This document shows positions 1 to 7,433 of a stretch of 64,000 nucleotides of DNA, piece by piece. Position 1 is the first letter of the stretch. The number at the start of each line of letters is the position of its first letter. Under the pieces are notes generated by a model. It had not been told where the DNA came from, ran no database searches, and saw only the letters and a program-made list of their open reading frames with translations. The stretch lies in the NCBI GenBank assembly GCA_016210495.1, contig JACQUC010000100.1, positions 1 through 64,000 on the forward strand, in the 5' to 3' direction. Source of the DNA: Chloroflexota bacterium. GTDB taxonomy: Bacteria > Chloroflexota > FW602-bin22 > JACPRP01. The position numbers and the translations under genes are program-made.

Positions 1-59
1 CCATTGCCGGTGCCCCATTCGCGCCAGCTATGGCGTAGATGCACGGTGCTGAGTAGTTA

Positions 60-95
60 CGCGTTAACAGACTAACGCGCTCCTTGAGGAAGGAG
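60..95. other. two tandem small hairpins
   Basis: Two adjacent inverted repeats are visible. CGCGTTA (60-66) pairs with TAACGCG (73-79) across a 6-base loop, and CTCCTT (80-85) pairs with AAGGAG (90-95) across a 4-base loop. They lie 40 to 75 bases before the first gene. They could be the end of an upstream transcript or a leader structure. There is no T-tract, so a terminator is not supported. Confidence 0.3.
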
Positions 96-135
96 AATAC
101 CCGCAGCCTGTATAGCGGGAGGACTGACGCACGAT

Positions 136-477
136 ATGACGCGAGGAAGATCGGCCAAGACACGCAGCCCCGCACGCGCTTTGCCCGGCCGTGCGCCCTT
201 GGGCGCGCATACCCCGGCCATCGAGCGGGAACTCAAGCCCGGGACGAGGGTAAGGTTGCGTGCACCTGCCGCACCATTGGAACTTACGTCCGACAGTGGA
301 ACTGTCATAGGACCTGCGGAGTGGGATGGCTACTATGTCATAAAGCTAGATCGTCCGGCGCGATATCATCACGCGGACCCCCGCGTCGAAGAAATAGACC
401 TGGTCCGCGAGGATGTCGAAAATCTGGGTAGTGTACGGAATATCGCTGGAACGGGTGGTTGCGGCGTCAACGGATAA
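136..477 (+). CDS. small hypothetical protein, SH3-barrel-like
   Basis: A 113-residue protein whose start (ATG) is preceded by GGGAGGA about a dozen bases upstream. The first ~33 residues are basic and low in complexity. The conserved-looking part begins near LKPGTRVRLRAP and continues with GTVIGPAEWDGYYVIKLD, a pattern of short beta strands like small SH3-type barrels of unknown role. The final ~6 codons (GGCGVNG) fall inside the left arm of the inverted repeat at 462-637, so the C-terminus may have been rewritten by insertion of that element. No function is assigned. The gene could be real but truncated or extended at the 3' end. Confidence 0.5.
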   Translation: MTRGRSAKTRSPARALPGRAPLGAHTPAIERELKPGTRVRLRAPAAPLELTSDSGTVIGPAEWDGYYVIKLDRPARYHHADPRVEEIDLVREDVENLGSVRNIAGTGGCGVNG

Positions 478-637
478 CTAACGGATAAACGGATTAATGC
501 AACGCAGCCAACCAGGGGCCGGTAACAGTGTCGTACCTAAGCCAGGGAGGTGCCTTGTCGAACGAGCAAGTAACGTGATTCCACATCAATCCTCTCGCAG
601 TCGCATCCGTTTATCCGTTTCGTATCCGTTGACGCCG
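462..637. repeat. MITE-like element with 33-bp terminal inverted repeats
   Basis: Bases 462-494 and 605-637 are inverted copies of one another over 33 positions with three adjacent mismatches. Each arm has short internal repetitions of the motif ACGGATAA. The 110 bases between the arms contain no supported ORF. The size (176 bp) and non-coding interior fit a miniature inverted-repeat element or a large regulatory palindrome. No second copy is seen in this window. Confidence 0.6.
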
Positions 638-733
638 TGGCCAAACTTCTCCACCGTCTGTCCGCAATCTTGCACACTGGAGAGCCGGTAGCTGGTAGCG
701 AGGGGCAGTGGCGCCCGTTGCGTTAGTGTTCAC

Positions 734-982
734 TCACGGGCCCGTCTCAAGGGGAATATCAACGTAGCGCTCTCGGGCCATCTCGGCGCCGTAGGCGATG
801 CAGGCCAAGACATCCTTTTCGTCAAGTCCCGGATAATTGCGTAAGATCTCCTGAACGGTCCACCCGCTCGCGAGAAAGTCCAAGATCAGGGATACCCAGA
901 TGCGGTGCCCTTTGATACACGGCTTGCCAAAGCAGATCTTCGGGTCGACAGAGATGCGAGATAGCAGCTCTTGCCTTGTCAC
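734..982 (-). CDS. DUF433 (VapB45-type) antitoxin, orphan
   Basis: An 82-residue protein starting with GTG behind AGAGGA. It has the full DUF433 signature: an N-terminal RISVDPKICFGKPCIKGHRI segment, then the helix-turn-helix part LDFLASGWTVQEILRNYPGL, then CIAYGAEMARE. DUF433 proteins are DNA-binding antitoxins, normally encoded immediately before a PIN-like DUF5615 toxin. Downstream of this stop, on the same strand (below 734), I find no DUF5615 reading frame and instead reach the inverted-repeat element. The gene therefore appears to be an orphan antitoxin. Confidence 0.8.
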   Translation of the reverse strand: MTRQELLSRISVDPKICFGKPCIKGHRIWVSLILDFLASGWTVQEILRNYPGLDEKDVLACIAYGAEMARERYVDIPLETGP

Positions 983-1095
983 GATGGTCCTCTTTGCTTC
1001 CGCTACCCGGTCAGGTCAAACAGTTCCCAATGCGGCGATTTGCCCACCCATCGGAAAGCTGCTTCGATGGGTCGGGCACGATTCTGTGGTGGACT

Positions 1096-1318
1096 TCAAG
1101 ACACCGCTCGATAAATAGCGGGCCGGTATCTAGGACGCGGGATGGGCTTGCCCTCGGCGCGCGCCGCTTCTAGCCAGGCCGCTTTGGCAATCTCGACTTA
1201 CGCCAGCGCTTCTGCGGGCGACCCCCCGAAAGCGGAACACGCCTTCAAATCGGGGATGTGTGCAAGGTATCCACCGACCGCTTTGCCGTACAAAGATGAT
1301 TATTTGATAGTCCTTCAC
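1096..1318 (-). pseudogene. decayed hicB-family antitoxin
   Basis: The reading starts with GTG preceded by AGGAG and encodes KDYQIIIF, the usual start of the short HicB family. It then loses frame by one base near VRQS. In the next frame it continues as GGYLAHIPDLKACSAFGGSP and AEALA, then meets an in-frame TAA at 1198-1200 where the family normally has a charged residue. It resumes as VEIAKAAWLEAARAEGKP and IPRPRYRPAIY before a natural stop at 1096-1098. One frameshift plus one nonsense codon make it a pseudogene. A TATAAT box at 1339-1344 (minus strand) remains upstream. No HicA partner is visible downstream, where the DUF433 gene follows. Confidence 0.8.
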
Positions 1319-1655
1319 GACTCGTCTCCTGTTTGAAGATTATACCACTCCACGAAGTTGAGGAACTGACGAATCTGATAAGGCTTGGCTTTGCCGTCGA
1401 CGTTTTGGATGCTGACCAGAAATCTATGCCGGGGCCTTCGCCGAACGAGAACTACGACGTTGCGTGGCACGAGAAGCTTGCAAAAGACAGCCATCCCTCG
1501 ATCTCTCCAAAACGGTCAGAGCGAGGTTATTACCCTCATGGCTCGGGAAGCTTCGAAGGGCTCACCCCACCGCAAGACACTTCGCAGCCAACGTACTCCG
1601 CTCTGAAAGACCTGAAGCACAGCAGCGACAGAAGGAGGCAGCACCCGACCTACCT
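1319..1655. other. 337-bp stretch without a supported gene
   Basis: Between the hicB remnant and the stop of the NACHT gene, several short plus-strand frames are open. None has a ribosome binding site, a recognisable family or a consistent frame. I see no coding evidence here apart from the TATAAT box that serves the hicB remnant. It may be degraded accessory DNA. Confidence 0.4.
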
Positions 1656-4600
1656 TCAGGCGTTCCTCGAATCCGCATCACGAAGTTGCCGGGCCGCTCT
1701 CATGCCGGCTTCTCCAAGATTCTCCAGGATCCCGAATCGGCACTTGAGGTCGCCCGCTATTAACCCGGCCCACCCACCTTGCGTTGAGGAAGCCCGCTCG
1801 ATCAACTCCGCATCCGACAGCGGTGCTTGCAGGTAGTATGCCAGCACTAGCGCTGCCCCGAACCTTCCCGCCGGAGACGTCAGTAGAGCCTCTACGATTG
1901 GAATCAACTCTTCCCTCTCTTCTGAAAACCGAACAAGCGTTCTGGGGAGCACGGGCAGCTTGCAGATAGCCTCAGCGCTCGCAGATTGCAACCGGATATT
2001 CTGCCGCTTAGCCAATAATCTCGCGAGCCTTAGTAGGGCCTCTGAGTAGTTGGGCGGCAGCCAGTTTCTTTGGTCTCCCAGACGGCCGATCGACAGAGCA
2101 GCCGAATACTGGACAAACGGGTGCTCGGATGCCAAAAGGGCCGCGAGCGGCTGGGCTACGGTTTCCCAGCCTGGAATGTCCTTCACGTCTGCTGCCGGTG
2201 GCAACTCGGTAAGTACTAGGGCGCCTGACGCCCGCTCGACGGGATCGGTCGAGAGCAGCAGGGACCGTGCCGGGGCCAAGTCCACCATGCCTGCCACGAG
2301 GTCGCCCTCGCTCCAGCCGAGTCGACACGCCGTGAGGATGCCGAGTGCGAAGGCGAAGTCACGCGCGTGCTCATCGCACGACTTCAGGCCACGCTCTGCC
2401 ACGATTCGGAGCGCGTGGGCGAACTTGCCCCGGGCTAGTTTGCGAAGAGTAGCAGGCCAGTCATGATCCCAAAAGCGGATGATCAACACGGCCTGAAGCG
2501 CTTGCTCGATCTCGGCGGGTGCAAGCTGGACCTCGTCGAGCAGGCACTGTCCCAGCAGCGTGCCAAGTCTGTCCTGGCGCAGAATGTCCTGCCACGTATC
2601 TTGAGACGAATCCCAGGTAGTCTGAGACAAATTCGCTGAGCGAGCGAACGTCACTGCACTCGCTCGACGAATCACCTCAGCCACAATCCCTCTGGCCTCG
2701 CGCCCGGCCAGCACGGCGGTCAGTGGTACCACCTCCCGCCAACCCTCCTCTCCTAGGTGAGGTAGGAGGACAGTAACCGGGGTGTCGGAATCCGTTCGGC
2801 CTGGGTAATTGCCGTCGACAACAGCACGAGCGGCAAGGTACTCCTGGAACGTCAGGTGGCGAAACTGGTACGCTGGGACGAGGCGCCCGCTCTCTAAGGT
2901 GTGGCCGGACTGTGCAAGGAGGCTGGAGCGTAGCTCGACCCGATCGACGAATTCGCTTTCGCTTATCCGTGAGTAGCCAAGTAGCTCGGGCAGGTCCCTG
3001 CGGGCATCCCTGAGGAGGGCTCGCAAACGCTGCTCTGTCAGTGTCTTGGAGCCCTCCTTCATCATACTGAACGCAATGTACTCCAGGCGCGGTAGGGCCT
3101 CGTCGAGCGGAATGGGCTCGTGCGCCTGCACGTTCCAGGTCATCAGCAAGACCTCGATGGCCTTATCGTAGAGTACCGTCCGCTTCGTGGGCAATTGCCC
3201 GACCCAGCGCTTCACGAGCAACAGCGTGGTCAGCAGGAGAGGGTTGCTAGCCAGTAGGCGAATGCGGTCGTTCGCCACTATGGTTTCTGCCAAAGCATCG
3301 GCCGCAGCACTGCTGGTGGGATCGTCGCCGTACACCTGGCGGTGCCATAAGCGGACTAGGCAGCGAAGGTCCTGGTCGTCGAAGTCAGCCAGGTGAAAGG
3401 TCTCACATTCGGCGCTGACCGCGCCTGCCACGGCTCGAAATCCCGCTTCTCGCGAGGTCACGACAGCCGAGGCAGCAGGGTATATGCCCAGGAAGTTCCG
3501 TAGCTCACCGGCAAACGCCGCTCGGTCGCCGTCGTCCGCGATCTCGTCCAAACCGTCTATAAGCAGAAGCGCCTCACCACGCCTCAACTCGCGCGACACG
3601 AGGGTTGCGAAGGCATCGTGCAGACGCGGTTCCAGGTTCGCGCGCTCGGCAACGCCCTTTATGATCCGGAGCATCGGCTGGCGTACCAAGCTGCCCAGGT
3701 CACGGCACCGCACCAGGATGGGGAGCCACTCCCGCTCGGGCAAGGTATCGTCCGATGCCGCTCTGCGCTCGGGAAAGGCGTAGGCGACCGCTAGCCGGTT
3801 CAATAGCACAGACTTGCCGCCTCCCGGAGGGGCTAGCAGTGCAAGACGTGAACTCTCACCCATGGCCTTACCGACCGGTCGGCGCAACAAGTCATGCTGT
3901 CCACTCTCAGTCCGGCCAGCACGACCAAGTCTTTGCACGAGCACACCAGCCCGATGTGGCAAATATGCATTCACCGGAGAAAGGTCCAAACTGGAAGCGC
4001 TGGCAGCCACTGAATAGTACGCCAGAGCTGTCTTCCCCTCTCCGTAGCCCATAGTCACGTCGGACTCCGGGCTTACCTTGACGACGTGCAGGGGCACAAA
4101 GAGGCTCTCCAGGCGCAAGCGTTTGGAGCCTACCTGCTCATCCGCAGGTAGCCCGTCGAGTTGAATGCGCCCGCAGGCTGCCTCGAGGTACGCGAAATAC
4201 TGTGCCCGCGCCTCCTGGACCTCCGCCTCAGAGGGACCGTCTTCTGGCGGAGCGAGGTAGATCAGCGAGCCGAGTCTCGTGCGCGCGTCCGCCCGTTCTG
4301 CGTAGCGAATGACGGTCGTGACAAGTGAGTGGGACAATGGATGGCCATCGGCGTGAATCAGAGCGAAGTGGGTGGGCTTTCTATTGCGGTGGTAGTAGAG
4401 CGCCCACAGGAGGCCAATGTCGTGCACCAAGACCTCCATCGAGTGAAGCTCCAGCCCCGACTTGGCAGGCACGCATCGACTTGCCTCATGCACAGCATGT
4501 TCAGGGGCCACGATCATCCGTCCGCTGATCAGCTCCTTGACCACACCCTCGCCGTCGAGCAATGCGACGCGAGACGGACGAAGGCCTGCCTCCTGCTCCA

Positions 4601-4949
4601 GCGCCGAGTCCTTGAAGCCGCTTAGCGAGACGAAGTACCCGGCCACGGTGGTGTCTGACCCGAAGGTTTGCATAAGCTGTCGCCGTTCGGCGTCTACCGC
4701 GCCGAGGAACTTGTTGATCTGGTCGCCGCCAACCCGCTCGGCTGTTGCCTTGCACTCGGCGCGAACGAATCGCACGGGTTCGAGGCGGTGCTGGCCGAGA
4801 ACGTCGAGCTCGCGTCCAGCCTTATGAACGTTAAGCCGGAGCTGGTGGTAGCCGAGGGCGTGCAGCAAGTCACGTATCAATCGGGTGAGCAGGTCTCCCC
4901 GGCGATTGTTGTCTGTCTCGATGATCCTGATCGCAATTGGATGGGTCAC
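1656..4949 (-). CDS. NACHT/STAND NTPase with N-terminal Mrr-like nuclease domain
   Basis: The start is set at GTG 4949, which has GGAG seven bases upstream; the longer frame to 5018 begins with TTG and lacks a good site. The 1097-residue protein begins with a PD-(D/E)xK fold: GRELDVLG places the acidic residue at about D49, and RAECKA gives the ExK pair at 65-67. After a linker, the NACHT domain has Walker A APPGGGKS at 373-380 and Walker B LLLIDGLDEI at 461-470. The C-terminal third is helical and HEAT-like (for example EHPFVQYSAALSIGRLGD). Known relatives (Avs and bNACHT proteins) are anti-phage sensors that oligomerise and activate a fused effector. By analogy this would be a DNA-cleaving abortive-infection protein. 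The defence role is inferred and not demonstrated. Confidence 0.85.
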   Translation of the reverse strand: MTHPIAIRIIETDNNRRGDLLTRLIRDLLHALGYHQLRLNVHKAGRELDVLGQHRLEPVRFVRAECKATAERVGGDQINKFLGAVDAERRQLMQTFGSDTTVAGYFVSLSGFKDSALEQEAGLRPSRVALLDGEGVVKELISGRMIVAPEHAVHEASRCVPAKSGLELHSMEVLVHDIGLLWALYYHRNRKPTHFALIHADGHPLSHSLVTTVIRYAERADARTRLGSLIYLAPPEDGPSEAEVQEARAQYFAYLEAACGRIQLDGLPADEQVGSKRLRLESLFVPLHVVKVSPESDVTMGYGEGKTALAYYSVAASASSLDLSPVNAYLPHRAGVLVQRLGRAGRTESGQHDLLRRPVGKAMGESSRLALLAPPGGGKSVLLNRLAVAYAFPERRAASDDTLPEREWLPILVRCRDLGSLVRQPMLRIIKGVAERANLEPRLHDAFATLVSRELRRGEALLLIDGLDEIADDGDRAAFAGELRNFLGIYPAASAVVTSREAGFRAVAGAVSAECETFHLADFDDQDLRCLVRLWHRQVYGDDPTSSAAADALAETIVANDRIRLLASNPLLLTTLLLVKRWVGQLPTKRTVLYDKAIEVLLMTWNVQAHEPIPLDEALPRLEYIAFSMMKEGSKTLTEQRLRALLRDARRDLPELLGYSRISESEFVDRVELRSSLLAQSGHTLESGRLVPAYQFRHLTFQEYLAARAVVDGNYPGRTDSDTPVTVLLPHLGEEGWREVVPLTAVLAGREARGIVAEVIRRASAVTFARSANLSQTTWDSSQDTWQDILRQDRLGTLLGQCLLDEVQLAPAEIEQALQAVLIIRFWDHDWPATLRKLARGKFAHALRIVAERGLKSCDEHARDFAFALGILTACRLGWSEGDLVAGMVDLAPARSLLLSTDPVERASGALVLTELPPAADVKDIPGWETVAQPLAALLASEHPFVQYSAALSIGRLGDQRNWLPPNYSEALLRLARLLAKRQNIRLQSASAEAICKLPVLPRTLVRFSEEREELIPIVEALLTSPAGRFGAALVLAYYLQAPLSDAELIERASSTQGGWAGLIAGDLKCRFGILENLGEAGMRAARQLRDADSRNA

Positions 4950-5018
4950 CCTCTTACTCCAAATAGCGGGAACCAGACCCAGCCGAAGCAGCATCGCCAG
5001 GTATATCCAGGGAACCAA

Positions 5019-5281
5019 GCCTCAGATGCCGGCCTTGACCGAGATCCTGATCGGGCTGCCTGCCAGCAGCGCCAGGCGGTTCGTCCTCAGACGTGTATTA
5101 TAGCCGAAAGTGCGAGCTGCCGCAATCGAGCTTGGATGCCCTCGCCTAGACCTTGCCGAGCCTCTCGCACGAGCGGGCGAGTTGTGACACCCAAGGCGCA
5201 GTGACACCTCAGCAGCAAGGATTTCCCAGTTCACGGAGCAGCCATGAACTGCGAGTTATTTGGTCAACTCATGGTGACCTG
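5019..5281. other. intergenic region between divergent ATPase genes
   Basis: No supported gene lies here. The only notable structure is a partial inverted repeat, AGTTCA/TGAACT, around 5230-5250. It holds the upstream region of the NACHT gene on the minus strand and leads into the nested palindrome on the plus-strand side. Confidence 0.4.
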
Positions 5282-5346
5282 AATCCGTGGATTCGTGCTC
5301 AAACCTTCACCCAACGGGTGAACCCTCACGAGGGAATCCACGGATT
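5282..5346. repeat. nested palindrome (13-bp outer, 7-bp inner)
   Basis: AATCCGTGGATTC (5282-5294) is perfectly inverted as GAATCCACGGATT (5334-5346). Inside it, TTCACCC (5306-5312) pairs with GGGTGAA (5316-5322) across a 3-base loop. The structure ends 18 bases before the -35 box of the promoter at 5365. That position suits an operator or an RNA/DNA cruciform bound by a regulator. Confidence 0.7.
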
Positions 5347-5364
5347 TGGGGGTGCGTGAGCATA

Positions 5365-5393
5365 TTGACACGGGGCGTCGTTCGGTGTATTAT
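5365..5393 (+). promoter_or_regulatory. sigma-70-type promoter for the AAA+ ATPase gene
   Basis: TTGACA at 5365-5370 and TATTAT at 5388-5393 are separated by 17 bases, a near-consensus housekeeping promoter. Transcription would begin near 5400, about 40 bases before the ATG at 5441. Confidence 0.75.
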
Positions 5394-5440
5394 GCATCTG
5401 GCGCAAGTTCGATTGCGACTTTTGCAAGTGAGTAGTAAGT

Positions 5441-6664
5441 ATGGTGCAGGAAGAGGCGGAGCAAATACGCGCAAGGATCCAACTGCTCAGGGCATTCACC
5501 CCGGGAGCGCCGGTCAATCGTAAGGAATTCTTCGCCGGTCGCTTGAAGCAACTATCGCAAGTACTGCAAGCCGTTTCGCAGCCTGGCCAGCATGCGGTCG
5601 TCTTTGGTGAGCGTGGCGTCGGCAAGACATCGCTGGCAGGACTGGTTCACGCGTTTTGGGAGGAGGCCGCGAAGGACTTCGTGTTGGCTGTGCGAATAAA
5701 CTGCAATCCGCAAGATGGATTCGGCACGATTTGGGCGAAGGTGGCAGAGGAAATGAGCGTTCTGCTTGAGAAACGCAACTTTCCGGGTGTAACCACTGCT
5801 TTCAGGGATGCTGTAGACAGACTGGTCAACGGCGAGGCGACTCCTAATCTCGTACGTCGTTGCTTTCAGCTAAGCGACCACGTGTCTATCATTGTCCTAG
5901 ACGAGTTCGACAGGCTTGAAGACCGAGATGCGTTAGGTCTCATCGCGGACACCATCAAGGCGCTGTCGGATCACTGGGTCCTTAACGTCACTCTTGTACT
6001 CGTGGGCGTGGCTGACGCAGTAGACGATTTGATCGAGGAACATGCTTCGATTGACAGAGCGCTGGCACAGGTTTTGGTACCGCGAATGGCTCGCGCGGAG
6101 GTCAGCCAAATAGTAACCAAGGGGCTAGACAGCGTAGGGATGACCATCAAGCCCTCCGCTCTCAACACCATCACAGAACTATCTCAGGGCTTGCCCTACT
6201 ATGCCCATCTCCTGGGCCTGCAGTCAGCAACAACGGCGCTGAGTGACAAGCAGATGGAGGTTGGAGACAACCACGTAGTGGGCGGAGTACTGGAAGCGCT
6301 AGACAATGCTGTTGAGAGCATAATAGCTGCATATCATCAAGCGACCATAAGCCCGCGACGAGACAGTCTATACAAGCAAGTGCTGCTAAGTTGCGCGCTG
6401 GCCCCCGTGGATGATCTAGGATACTTCGCACCCGCCGACATAGCTAGGCCCCTCTCCAAGGTAATGAAGAAGACTTATCGAATACCTGCGTTCATTAGAC
6501 ACCTGAGCGAGTTGACGAAGGAAACCCACGGGAAAGTGCTTCAGAAGACCGGAGCGCCTCACAAGCAACGATACCGCTTTACGAATCCCTTGCTAAAGCC
6601 CTTTGTGGTGATGAAGAGCATCCAGGACAAACTCATAAGTCCAGAACATCTGTTTGGCGTGTAG
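5441..6664 (+). CDS. AAA+/STAND-like ATPase resembling Orc1/Cdc6
   Basis: A 407-residue P-loop ATPase. Walker A is GERGVGKTS at about 56-64, Walker B is IIVLDEFDRLED near 150-161, and a sensor-1 strand (LVLVGVAD) and a downstream Arg-containing VPRM segment follow. A winged-helix-like C-terminus fits the order of bacterial Orc1/Cdc6-like or archaeal STAND-type ATPases. Such proteins in bacteria often sit beside mobile or defence genes. It is transcribed divergently from the NACHT gene, from a strong promoter with an adjacent palindrome. No effector domain is visible, so it could be a regulator or a partner whose effector lies elsewhere. Exact function is unknown. Confidence 0.7.
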   Translation: MVQEEAEQIRARIQLLRAFTPGAPVNRKEFFAGRLKQLSQVLQAVSQPGQHAVVFGERGVGKTSLAGLVHAFWEEAAKDFVLAVRINCNPQDGFGTIWAKVAEEMSVLLEKRNFPGVTTAFRDAVDRLVNGEATPNLVRRCFQLSDHVSIIVLDEFDRLEDRDALGLIADTIKALSDHWVLNVTLVLVGVADAVDDLIEEHASIDRALAQVLVPRMARAEVSQIVTKGLDSVGMTIKPSALNTITELSQGLPYYAHLLGLQSATTALSDKQMEVGDNHVVGGVLEALDNAVESIIAAYHQATISPRRDSLYKQVLLSCALAPVDDLGYFAPADIARPLSKVMKKTYRIPAFIRHLSELTKETHGKVLQKTGAPHKQRYRFTNPLLKPFVVMKSIQDKLISPEHLFGV

Positions 6665-6740
6665 TGCGCACGCAGGGCTGAGATACCCATGAATCACCCT
6701 CCATGCCTCCGTCGTGTCCTCCCCCCTCTTGGCCCCAAAA

Positions 6741-6770
6741 TTGACCCCCCCGCTCCCCCTCTGTTATACT
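6741..6770 (+). promoter_or_regulatory. promoter for the hisH operon, giving a nearly leaderless transcript
   Basis: TTGACC at 6741-6746 and TATACT at 6765-6770 are 18 bases apart. The expected start point near 6777 is only about three bases before the hisH ATG at 6780, and there is no Shine-Dalgarno sequence in the intervening DNA. Confidence 0.65.
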
Positions 6771-6779
6771 GCTTTCGCC

Positions 6780-7427
6780 ATGATTGCGATCATAGATTAC
6801 GGTGCTGGAAATCTCCGGAGCGTGGCCAAGGCAATCGAGCGCCTGGGCTACGCGGCGGTAGTCACACAGCGGGCAGAGGAGGTTCTGGCTGCCGATGCCG
6901 TGATGCTGCCCGGCGTGGGTGCGGCCGGCGATACGATGGATAGCCTGACTCGTCTGGGGCTGGTTGAGCCCATCAGGGCTGTGGTAGCACGCGGCACACC
7001 CTTTTTCGGCGTGTGCCTGGGGTTGCAGGTGCTGCTGGCGGGCAGCGAGGAGGGGGGCTGGCAGGAATGCCTCGACCTGGTGCCGGGCGTCGTCCGCCGC
7101 CTTCCACCGACGTCGAAGGTCCCTCATATGGGCTGGAACCAGGTCCGCCAGCAGGTCAGCCACCCAATCTTTGACGGTATTTCCGACGAGGAGAACTTCT
7201 ACTTCGTACACTCGTACTACGTCGATCCTGCCGACGCGAGTCTGGTGGCGGGACAGACCGAATACGGCCTCACCTTTTGCTCGGTGTTGATCCGGGACAA
7301 TCTGGTGGCGACGCAGTTTCACCCCGAGAAAAGCGGCAACCCGGGCCTGCGGATGTACGATAACTTCTGCCGGTGGAGTGGACTGCGCAAGGCAGAGGCC
7401 GACGGCTCAGTCGGCCCCGAGGGATAG
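6780..7427 (+). CDS. hisH: imidazole glycerol phosphate synthase, glutaminase subunit HisH
   Basis: A 215-residue class I glutamine amidotransferase. With HisF it makes IGP and AICAR from PRFAR in histidine biosynthesis and supplies ammonia from glutamine. The catalytic triad is visible: nucleophile Cys79 in GVCLGLQ, and His181 and Glu183 in QFHPEKSG. The start MIAIIDYGAGNL is typical of the family. Longer upstream frames run through the promoter and are rejected. It is the first gene of hisH-MFS-hisA-hisF and ends seven bases before the MFS gene. Confidence 0.95.
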   Translation: MIAIIDYGAGNLRSVAKAIERLGYAAVVTQRAEEVLAADAVMLPGVGAAGDTMDSLTRLGLVEPIRAVVARGTPFFGVCLGLQVLLAGSEEGGWQECLDLVPGVVRRLPPTSKVPHMGWNQVRQQVSHPIFDGISDEENFYFVHSYYVDPADASLVAGQTEYGLTFCSVLIRDNLVATQFHPEKSGNPGLRMYDNFCRWSGLRKAEADGSVGPEG

Positions 7428-7433
7428 GTCGGC

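Noticed and set aside
4950..5018. N-terminal extension of the NACHT protein
   Set aside because: It would start with TTG with poor spacing, while GTG 4949 has GGAG at the right distance. The extra residues are hydrophobic and not part of the nuclease domain.
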